From: an uncultured Alphaproteobacteria bacterium
Lineage (GTDB): Bacteria > Pseudomonadota > Alphaproteobacteria > HIMB59 > GCA-002718135
NCBI GenBank assembly: GCA_902623255.1
Contig: CACNSY010000008.1
Location: forward strand, 1 to 64,000
Direction of reading: 5' to 3'
DNA length: 64,000 bases
Within the stretch, counting starts at the first letter, position 1; each line of letters begins with the position of its first letter. Below, piece by piece: positions 39,378 through 48,452 of this stretch. Below the pieces are notes generated by a model, which saw only the letters and a program-made list of their open reading frames with translations, searched no databases and was not told the origin of the DNA. Position numbers and translations under genes: made by a program.

Positions 39378-40352
39378 TTAAATATTGATGCCTAAATTAT
39401 TTTTTTTACAAAGATTATAAGCAAATCTAGCTATTGCAGTATCTTGTACACCAGTTCCTGTCAAATCACATATCGTTATATCTTCTTTATTTTTTCTTCC
39501 TAAACTTGGATCGTTAATTATATCGCCGAGTTCATTAAATTTTTCTTTGGAAGAAATTATTTTTTGTTTTAAAGCATGATGTAATTCACCCAAAATACTT
39601 GTTTGTAATTGATTATCAGGCACATATTGATCGCAATGTTTTAACATATAAGGATCTAATTCATTTTTTTGTTCTGCATCTGATCCCATTGCTGTTATGT
39701 GAGTTCCTTTATTTATCCAATCAAATTCCAAAAGCGGTTTTTTACTTGGAGTCGTTGTAACAATTATTTCTGATAAGCTTGCCAATTCTTTGCAAGAAGA
39801 AGCTATATACAAATCTATATCTAAATTTTTGAAACTTTCTATTAATTGGTTCGCTTTTGTCTCATCTCTTGCCCAGACTATAATTTTATTTATTTTTCTA
39901 ACTAACATTATTGCTTGAAGTTGTAATTTGGCTTGAATTCCAGCCCCGATAATACCGACAGAATTAGCATTTTGATTTGATAAGTATTTTGTAGCTATTG
40001 CTCCTGCTATAGCTGTTCTAGTATCTGTAAGATAACCTTCATCCAATAAAACAGATTTTACAACTCCAGTCTTTGAATCTAATAAAACCATCAGTCCATT
40101 ACTAGATGGCAAACCAAGTTTTGGATTATCGAAAAAACCTGAAGCAATTTTTATTGCAAAACTATCAAGACCCTCAACGTATGCAGCTTTAACATCTGAT
40201 TCACCATGATATTTTTCAATATCAATTCTCATTATAGGCGGCATCATTACCAATCCCTTTGATAAACTTATGAAAGCCTCCTCTATTATTGTTATGAGAT
40301 TTTTATTCAAATTTACATGTTGAATAATATCATTTTTATTAAGGATGAGCAT
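39378..40352 (-). CDS. eutC: Ornithine cyclodeaminase/mu-crystallin family (EutC-like)
   Basis: SVGIIGAGIQAKLQLQAIMLVR, YLTDTRTAIAGAIATKYL; next to EutB-like and EutA-like genes. Confidence 0.75.
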   Translation of the reverse strand: MLILNKNDIIQHVNLNKNLITIIEEAFISLSKGLVMMPPIMRIDIEKYHGESDVKAAYVEGLDSFAIKIASGFFDNPKLGLPSSNGLMVLLDSKTGVVKSVLLDEGYLTDTRTAIAGAIATKYLSNQNANSVGIIGAGIQAKLQLQAIMLVRKINKIIVWARDETKANQLIESFKNLDIDLYIASSCKELASLSEIIVTTTPSKKPLLEFDWINKGTHITAMGSDAEQKNELDPYMLKHCDQYVPDNQLQTSILGELHHALKQKIISSKEKFNELGDIINDPSLGRKNKEDITICDLTGTGVQDTAIARFAYNLCKKNNLGINI

Positions 40353-41301
40353 GGCTTAAAACTTTGTTAAATAGTTCCGAGTCAATATTTCCACCACAAA
40401 TTAAACAAATTATATTTTTTCCTAAGTGCGATGTTAGTTTTTCTTTAACAACCATAACACTTGTTGCTGCAGCACCTTCAGATACAATTTTATGTTCTAA
40501 AAAATTTATTCTAATCCCTTCAGCTATTTTTTCTTCACTTACTAAAACAAAATCATCAACATATTGTTGTACAATATTAAATGTAAATTTATTATCTAAA
40601 CCAATACTACCTCCTAAACAATCGGCTAAAGTTTCAGTTTCCTCTACATCAACAGGTCTGCCTTCTTTTAGACTTTCATACATTGAAGGGCCTCTTTCCA
40701 TAGATACAGCGATAATTTTTGTGTCAGGTTTTTGAAGTTTTATAGCCTGAGCAATTCCAGATATAAGACCACCTCCAGATGTTGGTATTATTACAGTATC
40801 AACTTCAGGAAATTCATTAAGCATTTCAAGGCCGACTGTACCTTGACCAATAATAATATCTTCATCATCAAAAGGATGAATTAATGGGATATTTTTTTCT
40901 TTCGCAATTTGTTTAGCATACAAATCTGCTTCATCACTATTCTTTCCAATAATTTCTACTTTAGCTCCTAATTTTTCAATAGCCTCTTTTCTATATTCTG
41001 GTACCATTGAAGACATATATATTGTTGATTGAATGCCCAATACTTTTGAAGCATAAGCAACGCCTTTGCCATGATTGCCTGTAGAAACTGCAATGACTCC
41101 TTTGTTTTTGTCATCTTCACTTAAAGAAAGAAGTTTATTAACAGCGCCTCTTAACTTAAATGAACCAGTGATTTGAAAATTTTCTAACTTTAGTTTTACT
41201 GTAGTATTTTTTGATAAGAAATTAGAATTAATTAATGGTGTATAATTAACATAAGGTAAAATTTTCTTATGTGCATCTTGTATTTGTTGAAGTGTAATCA
41301 A
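40339..41301 (-). CDS. eutB: Threonine dehydratase-like PLP enzyme (EutB-like)
   Basis: KLENFQITGSFKLRGA, STGNHGKGVAYA, PTSGGGLISG; DCLGGSIGLDNKFTF. Confidence 0.75.
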   Translation of the reverse strand: MITLQQIQDAHKKILPYVNYTPLINSNFLSKNTTVKLKLENFQITGSFKLRGAVNKLLSLSEDDKNKGVIAVSTGNHGKGVAYASKVLGIQSTIYMSSMVPEYRKEAIEKLGAKVEIIGKNSDEADLYAKQIAKEKNIPLIHPFDDEDIIIGQGTVGLEMLNEFPEVDTVIIPTSGGGLISGIAQAIKLQKPDTKIIAVSMERGPSMYESLKEGRPVDVEETETLADCLGGSIGLDNKFTFNIVQQYVDDFVLVSEEKIAEGIRINFLEHKIVSEGAAATSVMVVKEKLTSHLGKNIICLICGGNIDSELFNKVLSHAHP

Positions 41302-41313
41302 TTTAAACCCTAT

Positions 41314-42069
41314 TTAATGTAATTTAAATAGTTTACCAAAACCATCAATTTTTTGATTAATATTAGATAATCTTAATGAATCCCAAATAATAGCTTGATT
41401 ACTTGAAATGATATCTGTGCTTAATTTTGACTCTAATGTTTCGATAATATCAATTACTTTTAATGCAGTACAAGAAACAAAAATACTATCAACATCTGTT
41501 AAATTAATTGAAGAAATTGTTTGCATTAAACTTTCATGAGTAACTTTAGCAATTTCCGAATCATAATTTAAATTAAACGAACTAAATGATTTAATTTCAA
41601 ATCCACTATCAATTAAATATTTGTAAACTTTAACATTAACATCTTTTGGATAAGGAGTAAGAACAGCAATTTTTTTATGGTTTAACAATTTAAGTGCTTT
41701 GACAGCTGCTGTAATAGGTGTCGTAATTAAAGCATCAGGTTTAGCCTTGAAAATTTCAGATCTTATTCTTTTTTCACCAATTTCAATAGTACCCGAAGTA
41801 CATCCATACGCTACAACTTGTATTTTTTCATTGGGTAGTATTTGGTTTGTTGTTTCTGTAAGATGATCAGCCATCCTCATATAATTTTCATGAGTTAGAG
41901 GATTTAAAAAAGGTATCCTATTAAAAAACAGATCAACTGGTAAATTATGGCAAATTTTTCTAAAATCCTGCTCTATAGTAAAATCCGTTGATAGTGTAAT
42001 TATACCAATTCTAGAAAAGCTTGTGTCATGTAAATTGGCTTTAAAATTATTTTGATTAAAACTACCCAT
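41314..42069 (-). CDS. eutA: Asp/Glu racemase-arylmalonate decarboxylase superfamily (EutA-like)
   Basis: RIGIITLSTDFTIEQDF, VVAYGCTSGTIEIG, IFVSCTAL. Confidence 0.75.
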   Translation of the reverse strand: MGSFNQNNFKANLHDTSFSRIGIITLSTDFTIEQDFRKICHNLPVDLFFNRIPFLNPLTHENYMRMADHLTETTNQILPNEKIQVVAYGCTSGTIEIGEKRIRSEIFKAKPDALITTPITAAVKALKLLNHKKIAVLTPYPKDVNVKVYKYLIDSGFEIKSFSSFNLNYDSEIAKVTHESLMQTISSINLTDVDSIFVSCTALKVIDIIETLESKLSTDIISSNQAIIWDSLRLSNINQKIDGFGKLFKLH

Positions 42070-43172
42070 TATTGATTTGGAAAATAATCCTCACACTCAC
42101 CCTCTCTATGAACATCAGTAGTGGCACAATGTAGACTACCCCCAAATGCATAAACGTCTCTAAAAGGAACTGGAATAACCTCCAATCCAAAACTTTCCAT
42201 TTGTTTAATCATTTTTTCTTCCGTTGCTTCGACACATATAGTTTTGGGATCAATTATCAAAACATTCATTGACAACCAGATTGATGAATAACACATAGGT
42301 GGTGGACTATTATGAATAGAAGGTGCTGCTTCATGAATTTCCCATTTATTATCATCGAAAATTTTTCTTTGCTCTGATGATATTTTTCTATTTGGATTAA
42401 TTATTATAACTCCTGGTTTAATGGGAGTAAAACATGCATCAATGTGAGTTGGAATTAAATCACCTGGTAAATTAATTTGATGAACACGATGATTTGGATA
42501 ATGTCTTCTTAACCAATCTAAACCACTTAAATTTGATGTAAAATTGTTATGATAAAAAAGATCTTTTCCAAAACGTAAAATTTCTGCTGCATCAAAAAGT
42601 GGTTCTTTTTCTGTCAATATCATGTCTCTATTTTCGATTTTTTTATATCGTTCTTCTTCTGTTATACCTTCATGAAGATAATTAGACTTATAAGATTGAT
42701 TTGTTAATCTTGGTTTAGGTGCCGACTCCCATCTCATATTTTTATCTTCTGAATAATATTTTTCAAGTAGTGGCCTATAAGCAAGGTACTCAAACCATCT
42801 ACATCTGTAAGACATGGGCGCCTCTAGCATTTCATTTCCTACAGTAAGAATAACATCTCTTGGAGGCATACAACCAAACATACCATCATTAGACCAATCG
42901 GGTGTCTCGATACTCTGAGAAAAATCAATAGGTGTTGGTCTATCAACTTTTATATTTAGGGAATTTAATATTTTAACAAAGTTTTCTAATTGTATATTTG
43001 CTTTATCAATTGACTCTTTTGAACGTGGTCCGTGAGATCCTGCCATACCACTATTTTTACTAATTTTTGGTTCAAGCGCTGGTTCCATTGGAGGTATGTT
43101 GGCATTTTCAACTGCTCCAACTATAACATGCTTTAATGGATCCCATTCATTCCAAGAATTAACTATTGTCAT
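42069..43172 (-). CDS. Amidinotransferase, glycine amidinotransferase-like
   Basis: LFDAAEILRFGKDLFYHNNFTSNLSGLDWLRRHYP, HIDACFTPIKPG, GGSLHCATTDVHREG with the catalytic His/Asp/Cys pattern of the AGAT family. Confidence 0.85.
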   Translation of the reverse strand: MTIVNSWNEWDPLKHVIVGAVENANIPPMEPALEPKISKNSGMAGSHGPRSKESIDKANIQLENFVKILNSLNIKVDRPTPIDFSQSIETPDWSNDGMFGCMPPRDVILTVGNEMLEAPMSYRCRWFEYLAYRPLLEKYYSEDKNMRWESAPKPRLTNQSYKSNYLHEGITEEERYKKIENRDMILTEKEPLFDAAEILRFGKDLFYHNNFTSNLSGLDWLRRHYPNHRVHQINLPGDLIPTHIDACFTPIKPGVIIINPNRKISSEQRKIFDDNKWEIHEAAPSIHNSPPPMCYSSIWLSMNVLIIDPKTICVEATEEKMIKQMESFGLEVIPVPFRDVYAFGGSLHCATTDVHREGECEDYFPNQ

Positions 43173-43215
43173 TATATTTTCCTTAATTTAAAACTATGCA
43201 TTATAATTAAAACTT

Positions 43216-44667
43216 ATGGAATTAAATAACAAATCACTCTTTAAACAAAAATGTTTTATAAATGGGGAATGGGTTGGTAGTTCTTCAGGAGAAACTCTTG
43301 AGGTAAATAATCCAGCATCTCTTGAAATTATTGGCAACGTCCCAAAATGTTCACTTTTAGAAACTAAAAAAGCTGTAGATGATGCAAATACTGCTTTCCA
43401 AACTTGGAAAGAAACTACTGCTAAAGAAAGATCAGTTATTCTTAAAAAATGGGGGGAGCTAATTACAGAAAATGCAGATGATTTAGCTAAAATCATGACT
43501 ATTGAGCAAGGTAAACCTCTAGCTGAAGCAAAGGGTGAAATACTAATGGGTGCTTCATATATTGAATTCTATGCTGAAGAAGCAAAAAGAGTTTATGGTG
43601 ACATAGTTCCTGATCCAAGACCTGGAAAAAGAATTGTAATAATTAAACAACCTGTTGGTGTTGTTGGAGCAATAACTCCATGGAATTTTCCAAATTCAAT
43701 GATAACAAGAAAATGTGCAGCCGCTTTAGCAGTTGGTTGTACTACTGTTGTTAAACCAGCAAGCCAAACACCCTATTCAGCATTAGCTGTAGCAGTACTT
43801 GCTAAGGAAGCTGGTTTTCCAGATGGTGTATTTAATGTAATAACTGGATCGGCAAGTGAAATTGGTAAAGAGCTAACAAGCAACCCTATTGTTAGAAAAA
43901 TTTCTTTTACTGGATCTACGGAGGTTGGAAAAATACTTTTAGAGCAAAGTGCCTCAACAGTAAAAAAAGTTTCTATGGAACTTGGTGGCCACGCACCATT
44001 TATTGTTTTTGATGATGCAGATATGGATGAAGCTGTTGCAGGAGCTCTTCAAAGTAAATTTAGAAATAGTGGTCAAACATGTATTTGTTCAAATAGAATA
44101 TTTGTGCATGAAAATATTTATGATGAATTCCTGGAAAAATTTACAAATGAAGTCGGTAAAATAACAGTTGGTAATGGACTTGAAGATGGAATTACATCTG
44201 GTCCTTTAATTGATCAATCCTCTTTAGAAAAAGTAGTTGATCATGTACAAGACGCAGTTAATACGGGAGCTAAAATAGCAATTGGTGGAGATGTGCATTC
44301 GCTTGGAGGAAATTTTTATCAACCAACTGTTCTCTCTAATGTATCTACAAAGGCAAAGATAACTTTTGAAGAAACATTTGGACCTGTTGCTCCTCTTTAT
44401 AAATTTTCCACTGATGATGAAGTGATTAAAATGGCTAATGATACTCCTTATGGATTAGCTTCATATTTCTATTCAAGAGACATAGGAAGAATTTGGAGAG
44501 TTGCCGAAGCACTTGAATATGGAATTGTATCTATTAACAATGGACTACCAACAATTGCAGAAGTTCCTTTTGGAGGTGTAAAAGAATCAGGAATGGGAAG
44601 AGAAGGTTCTCGATATGGACTTGATGATTATTTAACTATAAAATATATTTCAATGGGCGGTATTTAA
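43216..44667 (+). CDS. gabD: Succinate-semialdehyde dehydrogenase
   Basis: TPWNFPNSMITRKCAAALAVGCTTVVKPA, ELGGHAPFIVFDDAD, GQTCICSNRI. Confidence 0.88.
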   Translation: MELNNKSLFKQKCFINGEWVGSSSGETLEVNNPASLEIIGNVPKCSLLETKKAVDDANTAFQTWKETTAKERSVILKKWGELITENADDLAKIMTIEQGKPLAEAKGEILMGASYIEFYAEEAKRVYGDIVPDPRPGKRIVIIKQPVGVVGAITPWNFPNSMITRKCAAALAVGCTTVVKPASQTPYSALAVAVLAKEAGFPDGVFNVITGSASEIGKELTSNPIVRKISFTGSTEVGKILLEQSASTVKKVSMELGGHAPFIVFDDADMDEAVAGALQSKFRNSGQTCICSNRIFVHENIYDEFLEKFTNEVGKITVGNGLEDGITSGPLIDQSSLEKVVDHVQDAVNTGAKIAIGGDVHSLGGNFYQPTVLSNVSTKAKITFEETFGPVAPLYKFSTDDEVIKMANDTPYGLASYFYSRDIGRIWRVAEALEYGIVSINNGLPTIAEVPFGGVKESGMGREGSRYGLDDYLTIKYISMGGI

Positions 44668-45554
44668 GAAAGCCAAGCAGCTCCTCTTACACCACTTGAA
44701 TCCCCATAAACATTTTTAACAACTTTAGTTTCTAGCGTATCAGTAAAAACATATTTTTTTAGAGTATCATTTATATTTTCATAAATAAAATCTATATTGG
44801 ACATACCACCACCCAAAACTATTACATCTGGATCAAGGATATTACATACAACAGATAAACCTCTAGCTAAATGATCAATATATTGATTTAGTGCAAAAAT
44901 ACTGTCTTCTTCATTATTAATAAAACCCTCTAATATTTGATGTGAATTATAATTTTTATTGAAACGCAAGTTATAAGCCGATGAAAATCCTGGGCCAGAA
45001 ATGTAAGTTTCCAAACAACCATTTTTACCACAATAACATTTTTTTACATATTTTTTTTCTTCTTCAGTTCTACCTGGCAGCACTATATGACCCCATTCCC
45101 CGCTTATACTATTTCGCCCTCTTAAAACTTTTTGATTAATGCTAATACCACCACCAACACCTGTTCCGATGATTACTCCAAAAACAACTTGATAACCTTT
45201 ACCTGCTCCATCTACTGCTTCAGATAGTGTGAAACAATTAGCATCATTTTCTATATTAATATTTCTATTAAGAATTTTATCCAAATCTTGCTTAAATGGC
45301 TTGCCATTTAACCATATAGAATTAGCATTTTTAATTAAAGCTGTATCATTTGATATGGCCCCTGGCATTCCCATACCAACAGATTCTGCTTTGCCATGAT
45401 TATCTTCAAAATGATTTATAATGGAGAGTATTCCATTAATTGTTCCATCATAATTTTTTTCAGTATTAATTCTTTTTCTATCTATTTCAGTTCCATTTGG
45501 ATCTAATAGAATACCCTCAGTTTTGGTACCGCCTACATCAATACCTATTTTCAT
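44664..45554 (-). CDS. ROK-family sugar kinase
   Basis: GIDVGGTKTEG, IGTGVGGG, CYCGKNGCLETYISG zinc motif. Confidence 0.88.
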   Translation of the reverse strand: MKIGIDVGGTKTEGILLDPNGTEIDRKRINTEKNYDGTINGILSIINHFEDNHGKAESVGMGMPGAISNDTALIKNANSIWLNGKPFKQDLDKILNRNINIENDANCFTLSEAVDGAGKGYQVVFGVIIGTGVGGGISINQKVLRGRNSISGEWGHIVLPGRTEEEKKYVKKCYCGKNGCLETYISGPGFSSAYNLRFNKNYNSHQILEGFINNEEDSIFALNQYIDHLARGLSVVCNILDPDVIVLGGGMSNIDFIYENINDTLKKYVFTDTLETKVVKNVYGDSSGVRGAAWLS

Positions 45555-45560
45555 TAATTA

Positions 45561-46127
45561 TTATTTTGTAATAATTTTGTGTAAAGTTGGGATCAAAGCA
45601 ACTGCTAATGCAATTTTAAACAATTCACTTGGAATAAATGGTAAAAGACCAGCAGCTACTGCTTTTTCGAAACCAATAATATAACCAAGATAGATGATAC
45701 CAAATGAAAATATAATAGCAGAACCAATTAGTAGAGATACTGTAGCTTTAAAATATGTTTTGCTAAAACCTAAATTTGCTAAATAACTTATAACAATGGA
45801 TGCAAATAACATACCATAAAGATATCCTGCCGTTGGTCCAACTAAATAAGCAACTCCGCCACCGGCTGCAAAAACAGGAAGTCCTATGGCTCCTTGAAAA
45901 AGGTAAAAAGCAACTGTAGCAAAAGATAATCTTACACTATATGTCATTCCTATTAAGAATATGACAAACGTCTGCATTGTCATTGGCACTGGCCAAAATG
46001 GTACTTGAACTTTAGCAGAAATCGCTAATAAAATTGAACCAAATAACATCAATGTTATTATAAGAAAATTTGAATTTATATTTTCAAAATTTTTTAGTTT
46101 GTGTATTAAAATTCTATTTTCGTGCAT
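45561..46127 (-). CDS. bioY: Biotin transporter BioY
   Basis: VPFWPVPMTMQTF, YLFQGAIGLPVFAAGGG, GPTAGYLYG. Confidence 0.9.
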   Translation of the reverse strand: MHENRILIHKLKNFENINSNFLIITLMLFGSILLAISAKVQVPFWPVPMTMQTFVIFLIGMTYSVRLSFATVAFYLFQGAIGLPVFAAGGGVAYLVGPTAGYLYGMLFASIVISYLANLGFSKTYFKATVSLLIGSAIIFSFGIIYLGYIIGFEKAVAAGLLPFIPSELFKIALAVALIPTLHKIITK

Positions 46128-46150
46128 ATGTTTTCCTTTAAAAATTATAA

Positions 46151-47089
46151 TTAAACTAATTTATATTTTGCTTCAAGCTTATCCCAAAAATCTTTCTCTA
46201 ATTTTACATTGTTTAATGCATTAATTTGCTTCAATCCTGTAGGTGAAGTTACGTTTATTTCTGTTAGATAATTTCCAATTATATCAATTCCAACAAAAAA
46301 GAGATTATGTTCTTTTAGTTTTGGTCCTAAATTTTTGATAATTTCTTGGTCCCTATAAACTAGGCCAGTTTTACTTGCCTTACCACCAGCATGAAAATTT
46401 GCCTTTAAATTACCTTCTTGCGGTATTCTGGCAACTGAACCAAAATATTCACCATCGAAAAAAATAATTCTCCTGTCACCATGCTCTATCTCATTGATAA
46501 ATTTTTGAACCATTATAGGCAAGTGTAAATATTCCTCTAATATTTTGGAATTGAAATTAGTTTTATCAAATCTATGTATACCCTCTCCTCCATTACCATA
46601 AAGTGGTTTGGTTATAATATCTTCTTCTTTATCTAAAAATTCTTCAATAATTTTTAAATCTTTTGTTACCAAAGTGGGTGGCATAAATTCTTTAAAATTA
46701 AATGTAAATAATTTTTCAGTAGAATTTCTAACTGCTGTTGGATCATTTACAACAATTGTTGAAGATGGAAGTAAGTCCAAAATATAAGTCGATGTAATAT
46801 AATTCATATCAAAAGGAGGGTCCTGTCTTAAAAAGACAAATTGAAAATCCTCTAATTTGGCAATTATTTTATTAGATTTAAAATTAAAATAATTTTTTTC
46901 GTCTAACTGTAACTCTAAATAATATCCAGATGCTTGAATAGTATTTTCTTTAATGAATAAATCTTTTGGATTGTAATAAAAAATATCATAACCTCTTTCT
47001 TGTGCCTCATAACCTATTAAAAAAGATGTATCGAATTCATAATCAATCGTTTCAATATTATCCATTTGGATTGATATACTTTTTTTCAT
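46151..47089 (-). CDS. gshB: Glutathione synthetase
   Basis: MDNIETIDYEFDTSFLIGYEAQERGYDI, FLRQDPPFDMNYI, ATP-grasp KPLYGNGGEGI. Confidence 0.92.
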   Translation of the reverse strand: MKKSISIQMDNIETIDYEFDTSFLIGYEAQERGYDIFYYNPKDLFIKENTIQASGYYLELQLDEKNYFNFKSNKIIAKLEDFQFVFLRQDPPFDMNYITSTYILDLLPSSTIVVNDPTAVRNSTEKLFTFNFKEFMPPTLVTKDLKIIEEFLDKEEDIITKPLYGNGGEGIHRFDKTNFNSKILEEYLHLPIMVQKFINEIEHGDRRIIFFDGEYFGSVARIPQEGNLKANFHAGGKASKTGLVYRDQEIIKNLGPKLKEHNLFFVGIDIIGNYLTEINVTSPTGLKQINALNNVKLEKDFWDKLEAKYKLV

Positions 47090-48429
47090 TAGAAAATTTC
47101 TTCCTCATATATTTTTTTAATATTTTTTTTCCATTTACCATTATATTTATTAATTAATAAATCAGCTGGTGAATGACCATTTGATAGATTTTGTTCTAAA
47201 TCTTTTAAATAAAATGTTTCGTTATATTTTTCATTTTTTACTAGAATATTTCTTTTATCTAAACCTGATTTTGAAATTTCAAACAATTTTTGAGCAATAT
47301 CTAAAAGATTACTATTTTTGAATTTTGTTTGTAAACCTTCTAGTGGGGCTAAATTATTTATTAAATTTCTATCATTTTGAGTCCAACCTTCAACAATTTC
47401 ATTTGTTTTATCAATAGCTTCATCATTGTATAAAATACCAATCCAAAAAGCAGGTTGAGAACATATTAAATCCCATGAACATGCGTCCATAGAACGAATT
47501 TCTAGAAATTGCTTTAATCTAACTTGAGGAAATAGAGTTGATAAATGGTTTACCCAATCTTCTATAGTAGGTTCAATGTTTAAATCTTTAGAAATATTAT
47601 TTTTCATAAAATCTCTAAAAGTATAATTGGTCATATTTATATATTTATGATTTTTAATTACAAAATACATTGGTACATCTAGAGCATACTCCGCATATTT
47701 TTCAAAATTAAAATCTTTATTAAAAACAAATGGCAATAAACCCGTTCTATCTTTGTCTGTATGATGCCAAAAATGAGATCTTAAACTTTTATATTTTGAA
47801 ACTTCTTTTTGGTCAAAAGGTGAGTTAGCAAATATTGCAGTTGCTATACCTTCAAGATTTAACATTAATCGATACTTAGTAATCATATCTTCTTCAGAAT
47901 GATAATCCAAATTTACTTGGTTTGTACATGTACGTTTCATCATATGATGACCAAGAGTACCAACTTTAGGCATATATTTTTTCATTATGGAATATCTTTG
48001 TTTTGGCATCCAAGGAAAATCATCTAGAGATAAACTTGGCTCAACGCCTAATCCTAATAATACAAAGCCAAATTCTTCACCAATATCTTTTAATTCCTTT
48101 AAATGTCTATTAGTTTCAGTACAGGTTTGATGGATATTTTTTAATTGCGCTCCAGATAATTCAATCTGACCACCTGGTTCTAAAGTTATACTTTCACCAA
48201 ATCTTTCTAAGGCAATTATTGTAGTATGTTTATCATCATACTTTGGTTTCCATCCCTTATCTACAAATTTTAAAAGAATTTCTTTTATACCATTGGGCTC
48301 TTCATAAGATAGTTGATGTAAATTTTCTTTTTTTAGTACAAATTTCTCGTGTTCTACTCCTATGCGTAAATCATTCTTATTTTTGATTCCTTTATAAAAG
48401 TAGTCTATTAGATCATTTTTTTTAAGCAT
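47089..48429 (-). CDS. gshA: Glutamate-cysteine ligase (plant/alphaproteobacterial type)
   Basis: RIGVEHEKFVL, ITLEPGGQIELSGA, FLEIRSMDACSWD. Confidence 0.9.
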   Translation of the reverse strand: MLKKNDLIDYFYKGIKNKNDLRIGVEHEKFVLKKENLHQLSYEEPNGIKEILLKFVDKGWKPKYDDKHTTIIALERFGESITLEPGGQIELSGAQLKNIHQTCTETNRHLKELKDIGEEFGFVLLGLGVEPSLSLDDFPWMPKQRYSIMKKYMPKVGTLGHHMMKRTCTNQVNLDYHSEEDMITKYRLMLNLEGIATAIFANSPFDQKEVSKYKSLRSHFWHHTDKDRTGLLPFVFNKDFNFEKYAEYALDVPMYFVIKNHKYINMTNYTFRDFMKNNISKDLNIEPTIEDWVNHLSTLFPQVRLKQFLEIRSMDACSWDLICSQPAFWIGILYNDEAIDKTNEIVEGWTQNDRNLINNLAPLEGLQTKFKNSNLLDIAQKLFEISKSGLDKRNILVKNEKYNETFYLKDLEQNLSNGHSPADLLINKYNGKWKKNIKKIYEEEIF

Positions 48430-48452
48430 TGTTTTATCTTAAATAGGCCCTA

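Noticed and set aside
40364-40735. 123-aa + strand ORF antisense to eutB-like gene
   Set aside because: Complement of a clearly coding PLP enzyme; low-complexity hydrophobic/Ser-rich translation typical of antisense frames.
40339-41301. EutB/EutC-like pair read as BhcB/BhcD of the beta-hydroxyaspartate cycle
   Set aside because: The families are homologous, but no BhcA/BhcC-type genes are nearby and an EutA-like gene is adjacent, so hydroxyectoine-type assignment is favoured; not excluded without a phylogeny.
43194-43496. 100-aa minus-strand ORF overlapping gabD start
   Set aside because: Antisense shadow of gabD.
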